IMG/VR virus record: IMGVR_UViG_3300047471_000729
Span: 28,967 to 92,966 of that record
DNA: 64,000 bases
Source: a virus
Direction: 5' to 3' (one strand)
Each line of letters begins with the position of its first letter. Position 1 is the stretch's first letter. A program made the translations under genes and the position numbers. Shown piece after piece: positions 17,755 through 24,981 of this stretch. The notes below the pieces were generated by a model, which was not told where the DNA came from, did not search any database, and was given only the letters and a program-made list of their open reading frames with translations.

Positions 17755-18255
17755 TTAGGTGGCCATCAGTTCACGAGCAGCAGGACCGTCCTTCCGCCGC
17801 CTGCGCCGGCGCTTCAGAAAGGACGTCTGATCCTTCTCGTTCCAGGACCGAATGAGTGCCATGTCCAGATAGTCCAGATCGAGACCAAAGTCCTCATAGC
17901 CCTGTGCGATCACGTCCAGATAGTGCTGCCCAGGAGGCTGAACACCACCGTGGCACATCTGATACACCAGGACATCGGCAACCTTACCGGTCTTGACCAT
18001 CTTGACCTTGATGTAGATCTTCTCATAGAGACCTCCACCAACGCCCTCATACATGTCAAGCTCTTTTTCACACTCCCTGGTGATCTTCCAAAGACCACCG
18101 GGGCAGCTTTCCTTGCGGTCGTACTCGATATCGGCTACACCGCGAAACACCAGGCGTGAGTGGGTGAGATGAAACGAGCCCAGCTTCTTGGCCTTGGGGC
18201 ATCTGCGCTTCATCGCCTCGACACAGAGATTGCTTCCATAGGCGAAATACAACAT
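17755..18255 (-). CDS. Gamma-glutamylcyclotransferase-like protein (AIG2/GGCT fold)
   Basis: 166 residues from the ATG giving MLYFAYGSNL, the invariant N-terminal motif of the family. Further hallmarks: SRLVFRGVADIEYD, LWKIT, and LDMYEGVGGGLYEKIYIKV, in which the Glu of YEG matches the catalytic acid. Family members release 5-oxoproline from gamma-glutamyl amines or peptides. The C-terminus is strongly basic (KRRRRRRKDG), which is unusual and could bind nucleic acid. An amidoligase is encoded nearby at 19662; such ligases and GGCT-like enzymes recur together in bacterial and phage neighbourhoods. Confidence 0.85.
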   Translation of the reverse strand: MLYFAYGSNLCVEAMKRRCPKAKKLGSFHLTHSRLVFRGVADIEYDRKESCPGGLWKITRECEKELDMYEGVGGGLYEKIYIKVKMVKTGKVADVLVYQMCHGGVQPPGQHYLDVIAQGYEDFGLDLDYLDMALIRSWNEKDQTSFLKRRRRRRKDGPAARELMAT

Positions 18256-18283
18256 GTCGGAATCTCCTTGCTGACTCCCTATA

Positions 18284-18311
18284 TATATAAGCGCTTTGCG
18301 ATGAATTGCAA
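18284..18311 (-). promoter_or_regulatory. TTGCAA-type promoter of the GGCT-like gene
   Basis: Minus strand: TTGCAA, 16-base spacer TTCATCGCAAAGCGCT, then TATATA. Best match to the shared consensus. Confidence 0.8.
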
Positions 18312-18320
18312 GCCCCCGCA

Positions 18321-18602
18321 TCAAAAGATTTCGTCCTTGAGTCTGGGGTTGAGGCGATCCACACCGGGACCCTTGTGCTTGATCCACGGACCCGGCGGGT
18401 CGCCCTGACCGTCCCAAACTAACGTAGCAAGGAACGCCTCGTGGCGGAGTTCGTAGCAATATCGACTGCTATAACCGGTCTCATCCAGACCTGTGAACAG
18501 ACCAGTGGTAAAGTTCATATTCATCAGGCCGATCCACCTGCCGTCCTTGAGCTGTCGAACGTTTGTGTAGCCCTCTGATAGGAGCAGCTCTTCGGTGGTC
18601 AT
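18321..18602 (-). CDS. Small hypothetical protein
   Basis: 93 residues; the ATG overlaps the upstream stop as ATGA, which decides the start over a longer frame. Contains DGRWIGLMNMNFTTGLFTGLDETGYSSRYCYE, suggesting a small beta-sheet domain, and ends GPGVDRLNPRLKDEIF. Not recognised. Last gene of the operon that starts with the amidoligase at 20876. Confidence 0.65.
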   Translation of the reverse strand: MTTEELLLSEGYTNVRQLKDGRWIGLMNMNFTTGLFTGLDETGYSSRYCYELRHEAFLATLVWDGQGDPPGPWIKHKGPGVDRLNPRLKDEIF

Positions 18603-18730
18603 GATCGATCCTGAATGATGTGAATGACGATGGGTGCACGCGGCATTGAGCCGAGTTGGTACCCCAATAGTCCACACGCTGCGATGAATGTGATTAGTAT
18701 CACCGCAAGAATAACTTCAGACCAGTGCAT
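18599..18730 (-). CDS. Single-pass membrane micro-protein
   Basis: 43 residues, ATG one base after the preceding stop. One hydrophobic helix (VILAVILITFIAACGLLGYQLG, residues ~5-26) followed by a short tail. Not recognised. Small inner-membrane proteins in early phage operons often modify host physiology, but nothing specific can be claimed. Confidence 0.55.
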   Translation of the reverse strand: MHWSEVILAVILITFIAACGLLGYQLGSMPRAPIVIHIIQDRS

Positions 18731-18731
18731 G

Positions 18732-19040
18732 TTAATCCATTCGACAAACTTCGAACTCACCACCGGGCTGCACAATGGCAACCCATGAATGATTGTAGAA
18801 GCGGATCAACTCATTCCGAAGAATGGTCTCGGCTAGCAGTTTAACCGGTGGGTCGCCTGGGTACTGCAGGTCACCATTGGCCAGCATGGTGAACCCCTGG
18901 AAAGGGACCCACCCGCCACCGTGACCATAGGACCGATCGAACTGCTCCCGCGCGGGCATAGGATTGCCCTCGTTGAGAAACAGTGGGATGTATCCGAGCA
19001 TCTCGATCGTTGCCTGTGGGTGCTTCATCGTCCAGATCAT
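18732..19040 (-). CDS. Conserved phage protein of unknown function
   Basis: 102 residues; ATG behind GGAG and overlapping an upstream micro-ORF as ATGA. The pattern MLGYIPLFLNEGNPMPAREQFDRSYGHGGGW, GFTMLANGDLQYPGDPP and VAIVQPGGEFEVCRMD is one I associate with a recurring family of small phage proteins without known function. Soluble, about 11 kDa. Confidence 0.7.
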   Translation of the reverse strand: MIWTMKHPQATIEMLGYIPLFLNEGNPMPAREQFDRSYGHGGGWVPFQGFTMLANGDLQYPGDPPVKLLAETILRNELIRFYNHSWVAIVQPGGEFEVCRMD

Positions 19041-19156
19041 CGGTTTCTCCAGTTATTAGATCCGTGCGCCGTTGCCGTGTGGTGTTGCTGCGCAGTATTT
19101 CGCCACCGTGTAAGGTGCGCCTTGGCGCACGGCTTGGCGTCGTGCATGTGGGTCAT
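19037..19156 (-). CDS. Candidate micro-protein filling the operon gap
   Basis: 39 residues beginning MTHMHDAKPC, with AGGA 8 bases upstream and a TGA stop overlapping the next ATG (ATGA). It begins four bases after the upstream gene's stop and exactly fills the interval. Rich in His, Ala, Thr and Arg with no recognisable fold. Support is positional only. Confidence 0.4.
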   Translation of the reverse strand: MTHMHDAKPCAKAHLTRWRNTAQQHHTATAHGSNNWRNR

Positions 19157-19160
19157 TGGG

Positions 19161-19394
19161 TCATCCTGGGCCATTGCTTGACATCCGTTCTATCAGTTCA
19201 TCGGCGCAGTCGAGCCAATCGGTATGCATCTCGGGGTAAGCTCCCTCTTCACCCACCTGATCCCATGGACGGCTCGTCCGCATCTCGAACATGTCGTACA
19301 AGTGTCGGGCGAGGCGCTCGCGGAACTGGCTGTTCGACAGGGCCCGATGCCAGCCTGGATTGCGGTCGAGCCATTGTTTGATGGTGGGCTGCAT
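19161..19394 (-). CDS. Small hypothetical protein
   Basis: 77 residues from the ATG behind AAGGAG (MQPTIKQWLDRNPGWHRAL). Largely helical and acidic (DWLDCADELIERMSS). Not recognised; operon partner of the amidoligase. Confidence 0.62.
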   Translation of the reverse strand: MQPTIKQWLDRNPGWHRALSNSQFRERLARHLYDMFEMRTSRPWDQVGEEGAYPEMHTDWLDCADELIERMSSNGPG

Positions 19395-19418
19395 TGTGAT
19401 TACTCCTTGTAAGTCCAT

Positions 19419-19655
19419 TCAGTGCGTGGTTTCGGTTTCGTCAACCAGCAGGCCGATCCGAACGAGGTCGGCAACGAAATCTTCTGCGCTGCCGCACCGC
19501 ACCCGCTTGCCCGTTTGTAGCAAGACTCTGCCTTGGGTCTCTTTCATAAACTTGCGATCGTTATCTGATTGCGTGAAAGAAATCTTGTGCAGTTCTTTCA
19601 CAATACCCTCTGGGGTCGTTGCCCCCAGAGGTTGTCCATCATTGGTCCGGTACAT
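19419..19655 (-). CDS. Small hypothetical protein
   Basis: 78 residues, ATG preceded by GAGGAG at about 11 bases. Mixed alpha/beta composition (EGIVKELHKISFTQSDNDRKF, then CGSAEDFVADLVRIGLLVDE). Seven bases downstream of the amidoligase, so very likely co-expressed with it. Not recognised. Confidence 0.65.
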   Translation of the reverse strand: MYRTNDGQPLGATTPEGIVKELHKISFTQSDNDRKFMKETQGRVLLQTGKRVRCGSAEDFVADLVRIGLLVDETETTH

Positions 19656-19661
19656 AGCTGC

Positions 19662-20876
19662 TTATCTCCTCTCGGTGATGACACGATTGAGTTGAGCTAC
19701 CCGCGCCTGCAGGAAAGCCAACTCGTTCGCAGGGATATTAACCGTATTTGCAAAATTCTGCAAGGAATCATCTCCCTCGGGCTGCAAACCTTTCACGGCC
19801 GCGTCGTAGATGCGCAAGCAAACCCGTACCCAATGCTCTGCTTTGTCGGCATCGACCGTGCCCTGGTGCTGCCTGAACTCGACCGTTGTGTGTCGCCAGA
19901 AGGCTGCGAGATTAACCTTGAGGAACCGCTCAAGTCTATTCTCCATTTGTGCGGGATAGCTTGGCATGATGTTTAACAAGCTACCCGCATATGCCAGCGC
20001 CAGCTCGTCTATATTGGTGGCGGCTGCAATTAGAAGCGACCTGGCACCATCTTCCACCCGCGCTTTGGTCGAGCGGCAATAACTATTGTTATTTGCACGG
20101 CGCGTCTGGGAAGTGATAGAGTCAATTGCGCCTTCATAGTGACCATAAAGCTTGATCAGATTGCGGAAGAAGTTAACATCTCGGCCTTCTGCGCCGATAT
20201 GCACGTGAAAGCCTGCCTGGCGGCGAACTGTGCAGCCCTTTTCTTCCAGAAACTTCATCATCTTACGCATCTGCTGGATGCCCTCGCTGCCTTGCAGCAC
20301 TGGGGACACCACTTCAATGCCATTTCTACGATCACCAAGCGAACCGTCCTGCGTGATCTTCCACACATTAGGCCGGACGGGATCACGATAATAACCAATC
20401 ACTGCTTGAAAGCCTGCGCTGATCATGTCAGCCATAAGGCTGCGTTGACCCATATTCCGGGGCATGTAGCATTCGATCTCAACGCCGAATGTGTAATCGG
20501 TGAGGTCGGCGTCAAGCGCGGTGCTGAGTGCCACAATTGCTGTGCTGGTGTGAGGCGCCCGTGGACCGCGAGGCGTCACTGTGCCTTCGGTCAACAGCAC
20601 TTCCGGGAGCTGCTCCAGCAGGCTGGGCATCGGTAAGCGTTCAATCAGCCAGGTCCGATTTGTGTTTATCACCCGCTGGCGCAAGGCCAGCAAGCGAACG
20701 GCCCGCCACCGAACTGAGGTCCAATTGTTGGTCCACTGATTGGTGTTCCACTGGGACACGCCACTCAGATGATGGCGTACCTGTGTTGCGATGGTCCGAT
20801 ACTCATTGTGGATCTGCTCGTCCCACCAGGCCGGACCTTGGCCATTGATTGTGGGGGGTAGATTAATGCGAGGCAT
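19662..20876 (-). CDS. Amidoligase (COOH-NH2 ligase, Amidoligase_2 type)
   Basis: 404 residues. The N-terminal ~130 residues are an unassigned helical extension rich in Asn, Trp and Arg. The catalytic domain begins near residue 140 with YTFGVEIECYMP, the glutamine-synthetase-like metal/ATP strand. Then come WKITQDGSL, GIEVVSPVL, AGFHVHIG and VEFRQHQGTVDADKAEHWVRVCLRI, which are the conserved blocks of the family. These enzymes form amide bonds between carboxylates and amines using ATP. With a GGCT-like hydrolase and several tiny proteins in adjoining operons, it may attach an amino acid or peptide to a target. Substrate unknown. First gene after a TTGCAA-type promoter. Confidence 0.85.
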   Translation of the reverse strand: MPRINLPPTINGQGPAWWDEQIHNEYRTIATQVRHHLSGVSQWNTNQWTNNWTSVRWRAVRLLALRQRVINTNRTWLIERLPMPSLLEQLPEVLLTEGTVTPRGPRAPHTSTAIVALSTALDADLTDYTFGVEIECYMPRNMGQRSLMADMISAGFQAVIGYYRDPVRPNVWKITQDGSLGDRRNGIEVVSPVLQGSEGIQQMRKMMKFLEEKGCTVRRQAGFHVHIGAEGRDVNFFRNLIKLYGHYEGAIDSITSQTRRANNNSYCRSTKARVEDGARSLLIAAATNIDELALAYAGSLLNIMPSYPAQMENRLERFLKVNLAAFWRHTTVEFRQHQGTVDADKAEHWVRVCLRIYDAAVKGLQPEGDDSLQNFANTVNIPANELAFLQARVAQLNRVITERR

Positions 20877-20903
20877 GAGCTTGTCTCCGTTCTGACAAAG
20901 CTA

Positions 20904-20931
20904 TATATAAGCTTTTTGCAGCACATTGCAA
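20904..20931 (-). promoter_or_regulatory. TTGCAA-type promoter of the amidoligase operon
   Basis: Minus strand: TTGCAA, 16-base spacer TGTGCTGCAAAAAGCT, then TATATA. Drives a run of seven closely packed genes ending at 18321. Confidence 0.8.
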
Positions 20932-20972
20932 GCTATCATGCAAAATGATTTGAATTCTTTTATTGAGCGTTG

Positions 20973-21221
20973 TCAAAGGCTTACGATGGGTTTATGGACG
21001 AATTTCGGGCGACTGTACGGCACCGGAAGTGGGGGTTTCGGACCCTTCGAGTACATAGCAGTGGGATACGAATACCGCGCTCCACGAGCCTTGAGGCCGG
21101 CCTTTGTGAAACGACCCTTGAATGGACTTACGCGGCCGAAAACGTAACGAATCACTAGGACGGTGAGGCCGATCACGTTCAGACCGACCCACACCGCCAG
21201 AACTATTCCAGCGGTTAGCAC
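20973..21221 (-). CDS. Membrane protein with basic tail
   Basis: 82 residues from a GTG with a G-rich upstream stretch; the open frame runs further upstream into the promoter region and is not used. A long hydrophobic helix (VLTAGIVLAVWVGLNVIGLTV, residues 1-25) is followed by a cytoplasmic Arg/Lys/Pro-rich tail. Not recognised. The start is uncertain. Confidence 0.5.
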   Translation of the reverse strand: MLTAGIVLAVWVGLNVIGLTVLVIRYVFGRVSPFKGRFTKAGLKARGARYSYPTAMYSKGPKPPLPVPYSRPKFVHKPIVSL

Positions 21222-21252
21222 CCCTAACCCCCCACCCTTGAATTGAACCCAA

Positions 21253-21282
21253 AAAGTAGCAGCGTATTGCAATGCGGTGCAA
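21253..21282 (-). promoter_or_regulatory. Leftward promoter in the divergent control region
   Basis: Minus strand: TTGCAC, 18-base spacer containing an internal TTGCAA, then TACTTT. It lies inside the first of two identical 20-nt repeats and points toward the membrane-protein gene. Confidence 0.5.
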
Positions 21283-21337
21283 TAGCTAATTTCGCAGGTC
21301 AGGTATGCAAGTTTGCATATTGCAATGCGGTGCAATA
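21265..21337. repeat. Two identical 20-nt operator-like repeats
   Basis: TATTGCAATGCGGTGCAATA occurs at 21265-21284 and again at 21318-21337. Each contains two TGCAAT half-sites. Between them lies an additional TATGCAA-GT-TTGCATA palindrome (21304-21319). The repeats overlap the divergent promoters, so they are probably binding sites for a regulator. Confidence 0.75.
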
Positions 21338-21348
21338 TCGCTTACATT
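21320..21348 (+). promoter_or_regulatory. Rightward TTGCAA-type promoter
   Basis: TTGCAA, 17-base spacer, TACATT on the plus strand, 24 bases before the ATG at 21373. The -35 lies within the second 20-nt repeat. Confidence 0.7.
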
Positions 21349-21372
21349 TCCTGAGTCAGATGGAGAATTTTT

Positions 21373-21570
21373 ATGAAGCTCTGGATTTTGACTTTCGCCC
21401 TTGACGACGACCACTTCGTTGGGACTTTCTCCACCGAGGAGAAGGCGCAGGCAGCATCAGCTGCCTTTTCCAAGGATGCCGAGCAGGCAACGATGTGGAT
21501 ATCGATTGTCCCGGTCGAACTTGATAACGACGATCTGGTCGATATTGAATTGTGCGGTACGGGCGACTAG
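21373..21570 (+). CDS. Small acidic hypothetical protein
   Basis: 65 residues, ATG after ATGGAG. Acidic (DDDH, DNDDLVDIE) with a beta-alpha-beta look (MKLWILTFALDDDHFVGTFSTEEKAQAAS). Not recognised. First gene of the rightward early operon leading into replication genes. Confidence 0.6.
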   Translation: MKLWILTFALDDDHFVGTFSTEEKAQAASAAFSKDAEQATMWISIVPVELDNDDLVDIELCGTGD

Positions 21571-21572
21571 AC

Positions 21573-21755
21573 ATGAGTTACCTCGTTGGACGACTGATCA
21601 ACGAATACCAGATTCACGCATTCTACTACTGCCAGACCCTGGAAGAAGCAAAGTCTGTCTGTGCAGTTGAATGGGTTGGTCAACACAATATCTGGAGCGG
21701 CAAGGATTATGATGACGATACGATATACGTCATCATAAAGCGGACTCCAAATTAA
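21573..21755 (+). CDS. Small hypothetical protein
   Basis: 60 residues from the ATG two bases after the previous stop. Its organisation (a strand, EEAKSVCAVEWVGQH helix, TIYVIIKRTP strand) resembles the 21373 product, suggesting a distant tandem duplication. Not recognised. Confidence 0.55.
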   Translation: MSYLVGRLINEYQIHAFYYCQTLEEAKSVCAVEWVGQHNIWSGKDYDDDTIYVIIKRTPN

Positions 21756-21778
21756 ATCTCGTCTGAATGCTTATTTCC

Positions 21779-21806
21779 TTTTGCAGTTTTGTGCAAAGCC
21801 TATAAG
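21779..21806 (+). promoter_or_regulatory. Possible promoter producing a leaderless mRNA
   Basis: TTTTGC, 16-base spacer, TATAAG; the ATG of the next gene lies only 8 bases past the -10 and no ribosome site is visible between them. Transcription would begin essentially at the start codon. Confidence 0.45.
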
Positions 21807-21814
21807 CTTGCAAT

Positions 21815-22141
21815 ATGCCCGTCAGCAAGCAAACACCGCTAACAGCTCAAGCGACTCACGAGCATAATTTTGAGCAGTCTTACGCTGACTGGGAAGCCTC
21901 GGTGTTTGATAGGGCTGCTTACTTTGCAGTGATCGAGCTGCGCTATGGTGGGCGTGGCCAGCAAAGATACACAAAGTGGACGGTTCTCCCCTGGGCACTG
22001 CGCTATGCGCGGGAACATGTGGAGACCGGTCCCTGTGTGTATGCCGTAGTAGAGTCTGGAAGGTTTACAGTTCTCGACCGCGAAAAGTGGGATGATTGGG
22101 AAACACGTTGGCGTCGGTCTAGAGAACACATCAAAGCCTGA
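21815..22141 (+). CDS. Hypothetical protein
   Basis: 108 residues. Aromatic and charged (NFEQSYADWEASVFDRAAYFAVIELRYGG, RYTKWTVLPWALRYAREH, DREKWDDWETRWRRSREH). I do not recognise it. The start has no Shine-Dalgarno sequence, see the promoter entry. Four bases upstream of the helicase gene, so probably expressed with it. Confidence 0.6.
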   Translation: MPVSKQTPLTAQATHEHNFEQSYADWEASVFDRAAYFAVIELRYGGRGQQRYTKWTVLPWALRYAREHVETGPCVYAVVESGRFTVLDREKWDDWETRWRRSREHIKA

Positions 22142-22145
22142 CTGA

Positions 22146-23480
22146 ATGGAGTTATTCCCTTACCAGCGGAAGGGGGTAACTTTTCTAGAACGCAGAAAAG
22201 GTCGCGCTCTAATTGCCGACGAGATGGGACTGGGAAAGACAGTCCAAGTATTAGGTTGGTTGCAGCATCGACGGTCGTATAGACCTACAATCATAATCTG
22301 TCCTACGTCTGTCAGATTACACTGGCAATCACTTATTCGCTTAATGTTGCACGAAGAGTGTTATCTGCCTTATTCTCAAACGGCTGCGGGTATAGGGTAT
22401 GAAAATCAATCTTTCATTATCATTCATTACAGTATTGTACCTTTCTGGGTTGACTGGTTAAGAGCTCTAAAACCAAAGGTTATCGTGGTGGATGAAGCTC
22501 AGGCTATAAAGACCAACAATACAAAACGCACCAACGCTGTAAAGGCTTTGGCTCGTAAAGTCCCGCATGTTATTGGCTTGACTGGTACTCCGATCGTTAA
22601 TCGACCAAGCGAAGCATTCAACATTTTGCAGATAATTGATCGCAAAACCTTTCCCAATCAACGAAAGTATGCTGAGCGATATTGTGATCGTAAGCTGACA
22701 TACTGGGGTTGGGATGAGTCTGGTGCAATCAACATTCCTGAACTCCATGAGCTCTTATCTTCGGTTATGTTGCGCAGGCGCAAGGTGGATGTATTAAAGA
22801 GTCTACCACCAAAGATACGCAGCTTCGTCCCACTTGAGTTGACCAATCGTAAGGAATACACCGCAGCTGAAAAGGACTTTATTGGCTATGTAAGGGAAAC
22901 AGAGGGTAAGGAGGCAGCGAAAAAAGCAAACAAGGCTGCGGCACTTACAAAGGTTACTTTTCTGCGTTTGTTAGCAGCTCGAGGTAAACTAGAACAGGCA
23001 ATTGATTGGATTGCTAATACAATAGAGGAACAGAAGCTAGTTGTTTTTGCAGTCCATCGTGAAATTCTTGACCCTGTTTTTAACGCATTTCGTAAAGTTG
23101 CTGTACGAGTTGATGGTAGTGTAAATGAAGCCGAGCGTGGTCGTGCTATTGATCGGTTTCAGAAGGATCCAAAGTGCAGGTTATTCGTTGGACAAACACA
23201 AGCAGCAGGTACCGGAATAACACTGACCGCAGCGAGTAATGTTGCATTTCTGGAACTGCCGTGGACTCCGGGGGACTTGTTGCAATGTGAAGATAGGTGT
23301 CATAGGATTGGTCAGGTCAATTCAGTGACAATACATTATCTTCTAGCAGCAAACACAATAGATGAAAAGATGGCGGATCTGATAGACAGGAAGCGTAGAA
23401 TTTTAGACTCCGTGCATGATGGGGAAACCTTCCCATCAATCTTAGCTGAGTTGTTAAACCATTACAATAAACGGGGGTAA
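22146..23480 (+). CDS. SNF2-family helicase/translocase
   Basis: 444 residues, a compact SF2 enzyme. Walker A DEMGLGKT (residues 25-32), motif II DEAQ (about residue 115), motif III GLTGTP, and the C-terminal RecA-like lobe with FVGQTQAAGTGITLTAAS and the SNF2 signature QCEDRCHRIGQ. No accessory DNA-binding domain. ATP-driven duplex DNA translocase, probably used in phage replication, recombination or transcription remodelling. Followed by a sigma-like gene and primase with gaps of 0-2 bases, forming an early replication operon. Confidence 0.92.
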   Translation: MELFPYQRKGVTFLERRKGRALIADEMGLGKTVQVLGWLQHRRSYRPTIIICPTSVRLHWQSLIRLMLHEECYLPYSQTAAGIGYENQSFIIIHYSIVPFWVDWLRALKPKVIVVDEAQAIKTNNTKRTNAVKALARKVPHVIGLTGTPIVNRPSEAFNILQIIDRKTFPNQRKYAERYCDRKLTYWGWDESGAINIPELHELLSSVMLRRRKVDVLKSLPPKIRSFVPLELTNRKEYTAAEKDFIGYVRETEGKEAAKKANKAAALTKVTFLRLLAARGKLEQAIDWIANTIEEQKLVVFAVHREILDPVFNAFRKVAVRVDGSVNEAERGRAIDRFQKDPKCRLFVGQTQAAGTGITLTAASNVAFLELPWTPGDLLQCEDRCHRIGQVNSVTIHYLLAANTIDEKMADLIDRKRRILDSVHDGETFPSILAELLNHYNKRG

Positions 23481-23482
23481 CT

Positions 23483-23950
23483 ATGGAAGTAGCGATACCA
23501 ACTAAGCTAGCGATTAAGTTCGCATACAGCACAGGTATTGAGGTCGGATACCTGTTTTCCGAAGCGGTGGAAGCCTATTGGAAGGCCACAATTGATCCCA
23601 AATATGACCCGCGCAAAGCATCTTTCAAGACTTACGCCACCACCTGTGTCTATCGTCATCTCTGCAGTGTGATTGCGGAGTACAAGCGTAAGTATCCTGA
23701 CTATGATCAGATTAGCGAAGACATGGTTAGTCAGGAACCTAGCCCCGAGGATGTTTACTATTTCAAGGAGATAGTGAGTCAGTTACCGGATGATGGTAAG
23801 TATGTGATCCATTTGGTGTTGGAAGTGCTGGATGGTATTCCTGCTTATCGGGCCCGTGCGGCAATTCGTAAAATGCTAAAGGGACAGTGGGCCTCTGTTC
23901 GGATTGACACAGCATTTCACTCTGTTAGCCTGATGCTGAAAGAGGCGTAG
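23483..23950 (+). CDS. Sigma-factor-like protein (region 2-like)
   Basis: 155 residues. Residues ~20-65 (GYLFSEAVEAYWKATIDPKYDPRKASFKTYATTCVYRHLCSVI) follow the sigma-70 region 2 pattern, with DPxKASFxTYAT matching the -10-recognising helix. A short acidic linker and a C-terminal helical part (PAYRARAAIRKMLKGQWASVRIDTAF) could be a degenerate region 4. It may redirect host polymerase to phage promoters such as the CGTATAAT sites. It is encoded between a helicase and the primase rather than with late genes. A non-sigma role cannot be excluded. Confidence 0.6.
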   Translation: MEVAIPTKLAIKFAYSTGIEVGYLFSEAVEAYWKATIDPKYDPRKASFKTYATTCVYRHLCSVIAEYKRKYPDYDQISEDMVSQEPSPEDVYYFKEIVSQLPDDGKYVIHLVLEVLDGIPAYRARAAIRKMLKGQWASVRIDTAFHSVSLMLKEA

Positions 23951-24877
23951 TTGGACATCCTTGAAATCTACCGTAGGCATGGTGTGCACTATCAGACGGA
24001 AGGTGATAGGCATACCACGCGCGGGTGGGTCAATTGTCGCTGCCCGTTCTGCACGGGCAGCCCCGGCCTGCATTTAGGCTTTAACTTACAACACAAGTTC
24101 TTTAGATGCTGGCGCTGCGGTTGGCACAGCACCGTTGATACATTGATTGAATTATGCCGCGTCTCATCCGAACAAGCTCGTCAACTGTACTATGAGCTTG
24201 GTGCCTCCGGTGGACCTTTTGTCCCGCGAGTGGACAAGACATCAAGGCTAATCAATCTATCTCGGTACAAGCGGCCTACAGATGTTGGCCCCTTACGTCC
24301 TTCTCACAAGCGATACTTGGCTGGTAGAGGCTTTGATCCTGAGAAGATTGAAGCAGAATGGCATGTATGCAGCACGGGACCTTTAGCCTATCTTGACAAT
24401 ATCGACTACCGGTACAGGCTGTTCATTCCTATCGTGTGGAATGATAGAGAAGTGTCCTTTCAATGCAGAGATGTCACAGGCAAGTCAGACATCAAGTACC
24501 GAGCTTGCCCACTGGATCGCGAGGCTATGCACCACAAGAATATCTTGTATGGCAGGCCGGATTGCTGGGGTTCCAGGGTCGGTATAGCGGTGGAGGGTGT
24601 CACGGATGTCTGGAGGCTGGGTGCTCAAGCCTTTGCCGTGCTTGGCATTGAGTACAAAATAGAGCAAGTGGTCCTAATCAAGAAGTTTTTTGATCGGATT
24701 GCCATTGTATTTGATGGGGATAGGCAAGCGCAGAGGCAGGCAAGAGAGCTGGGCTCTAGGCTGGATGCTATGGGAGTCGACACCTTTATTTACAAGCTTG
24801 ATAAAGGCGTCGATCCCGGTAGCATGTCAGATGATGATGCGAAGCATCTAGTTAAGACGCTTCAAACTCCGCGGTAA
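23951..24877 (+). CDS. DNA primase, DnaG-type
   Basis: 308 residues starting at a TTG immediately after the previous stop. An N-terminal zinc finger (C29/C31-x2-C34 and C53-x2-C56) matches the CHC2-type DNA-binding module. The Toprim catalytic core follows: GIAVEGVTDVWRLG carries the essential Glu, and FDGDRQAQRQA the DxD metal-binding pair. The middle links these with the RNA-polymerase-like subdomain (YRLFIPIVWND). There is no C-terminal helicase-binding or helicase domain; the helicase is separate at 34550. It lays RNA primers for lagging-strand synthesis. Confidence 0.9.
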   Translation: MDILEIYRRHGVHYQTEGDRHTTRGWVNCRCPFCTGSPGLHLGFNLQHKFFRCWRCGWHSTVDTLIELCRVSSEQARQLYYELGASGGPFVPRVDKTSRLINLSRYKRPTDVGPLRPSHKRYLAGRGFDPEKIEAEWHVCSTGPLAYLDNIDYRYRLFIPIVWNDREVSFQCRDVTGKSDIKYRACPLDREAMHHKNILYGRPDCWGSRVGIAVEGVTDVWRLGAQAFAVLGIEYKIEQVVLIKKFFDRIAIVFDGDRQAQRQARELGSRLDAMGVDTFIYKLDKGVDPGSMSDDDAKHLVKTLQTPR

Positions 24878-24941
24878 GCACCTCTCGAGGCAGGGATGCA
24901 AGTCGTGCATCACGCATAAGGTCCAACTATCGTCGCTGTGA

Positions 24942-24970
24942 GTTGTATTAATTCACTATACAACGTTTGT
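24942..24970 (+). terminator. Candidate terminator after the primase operon
   Basis: GTTGTAT pairs with ATACAAC across 9 bases, followed by GTTTGTTTT. Positioned between convergent genes. A second hairpin GATGCA...TGCATC lies just upstream at about 24897-24913. The stem is AT-rich, so efficiency is uncertain. Confidence 0.5.
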
Positions 24971-24981
24971 TTTGGATCCAT

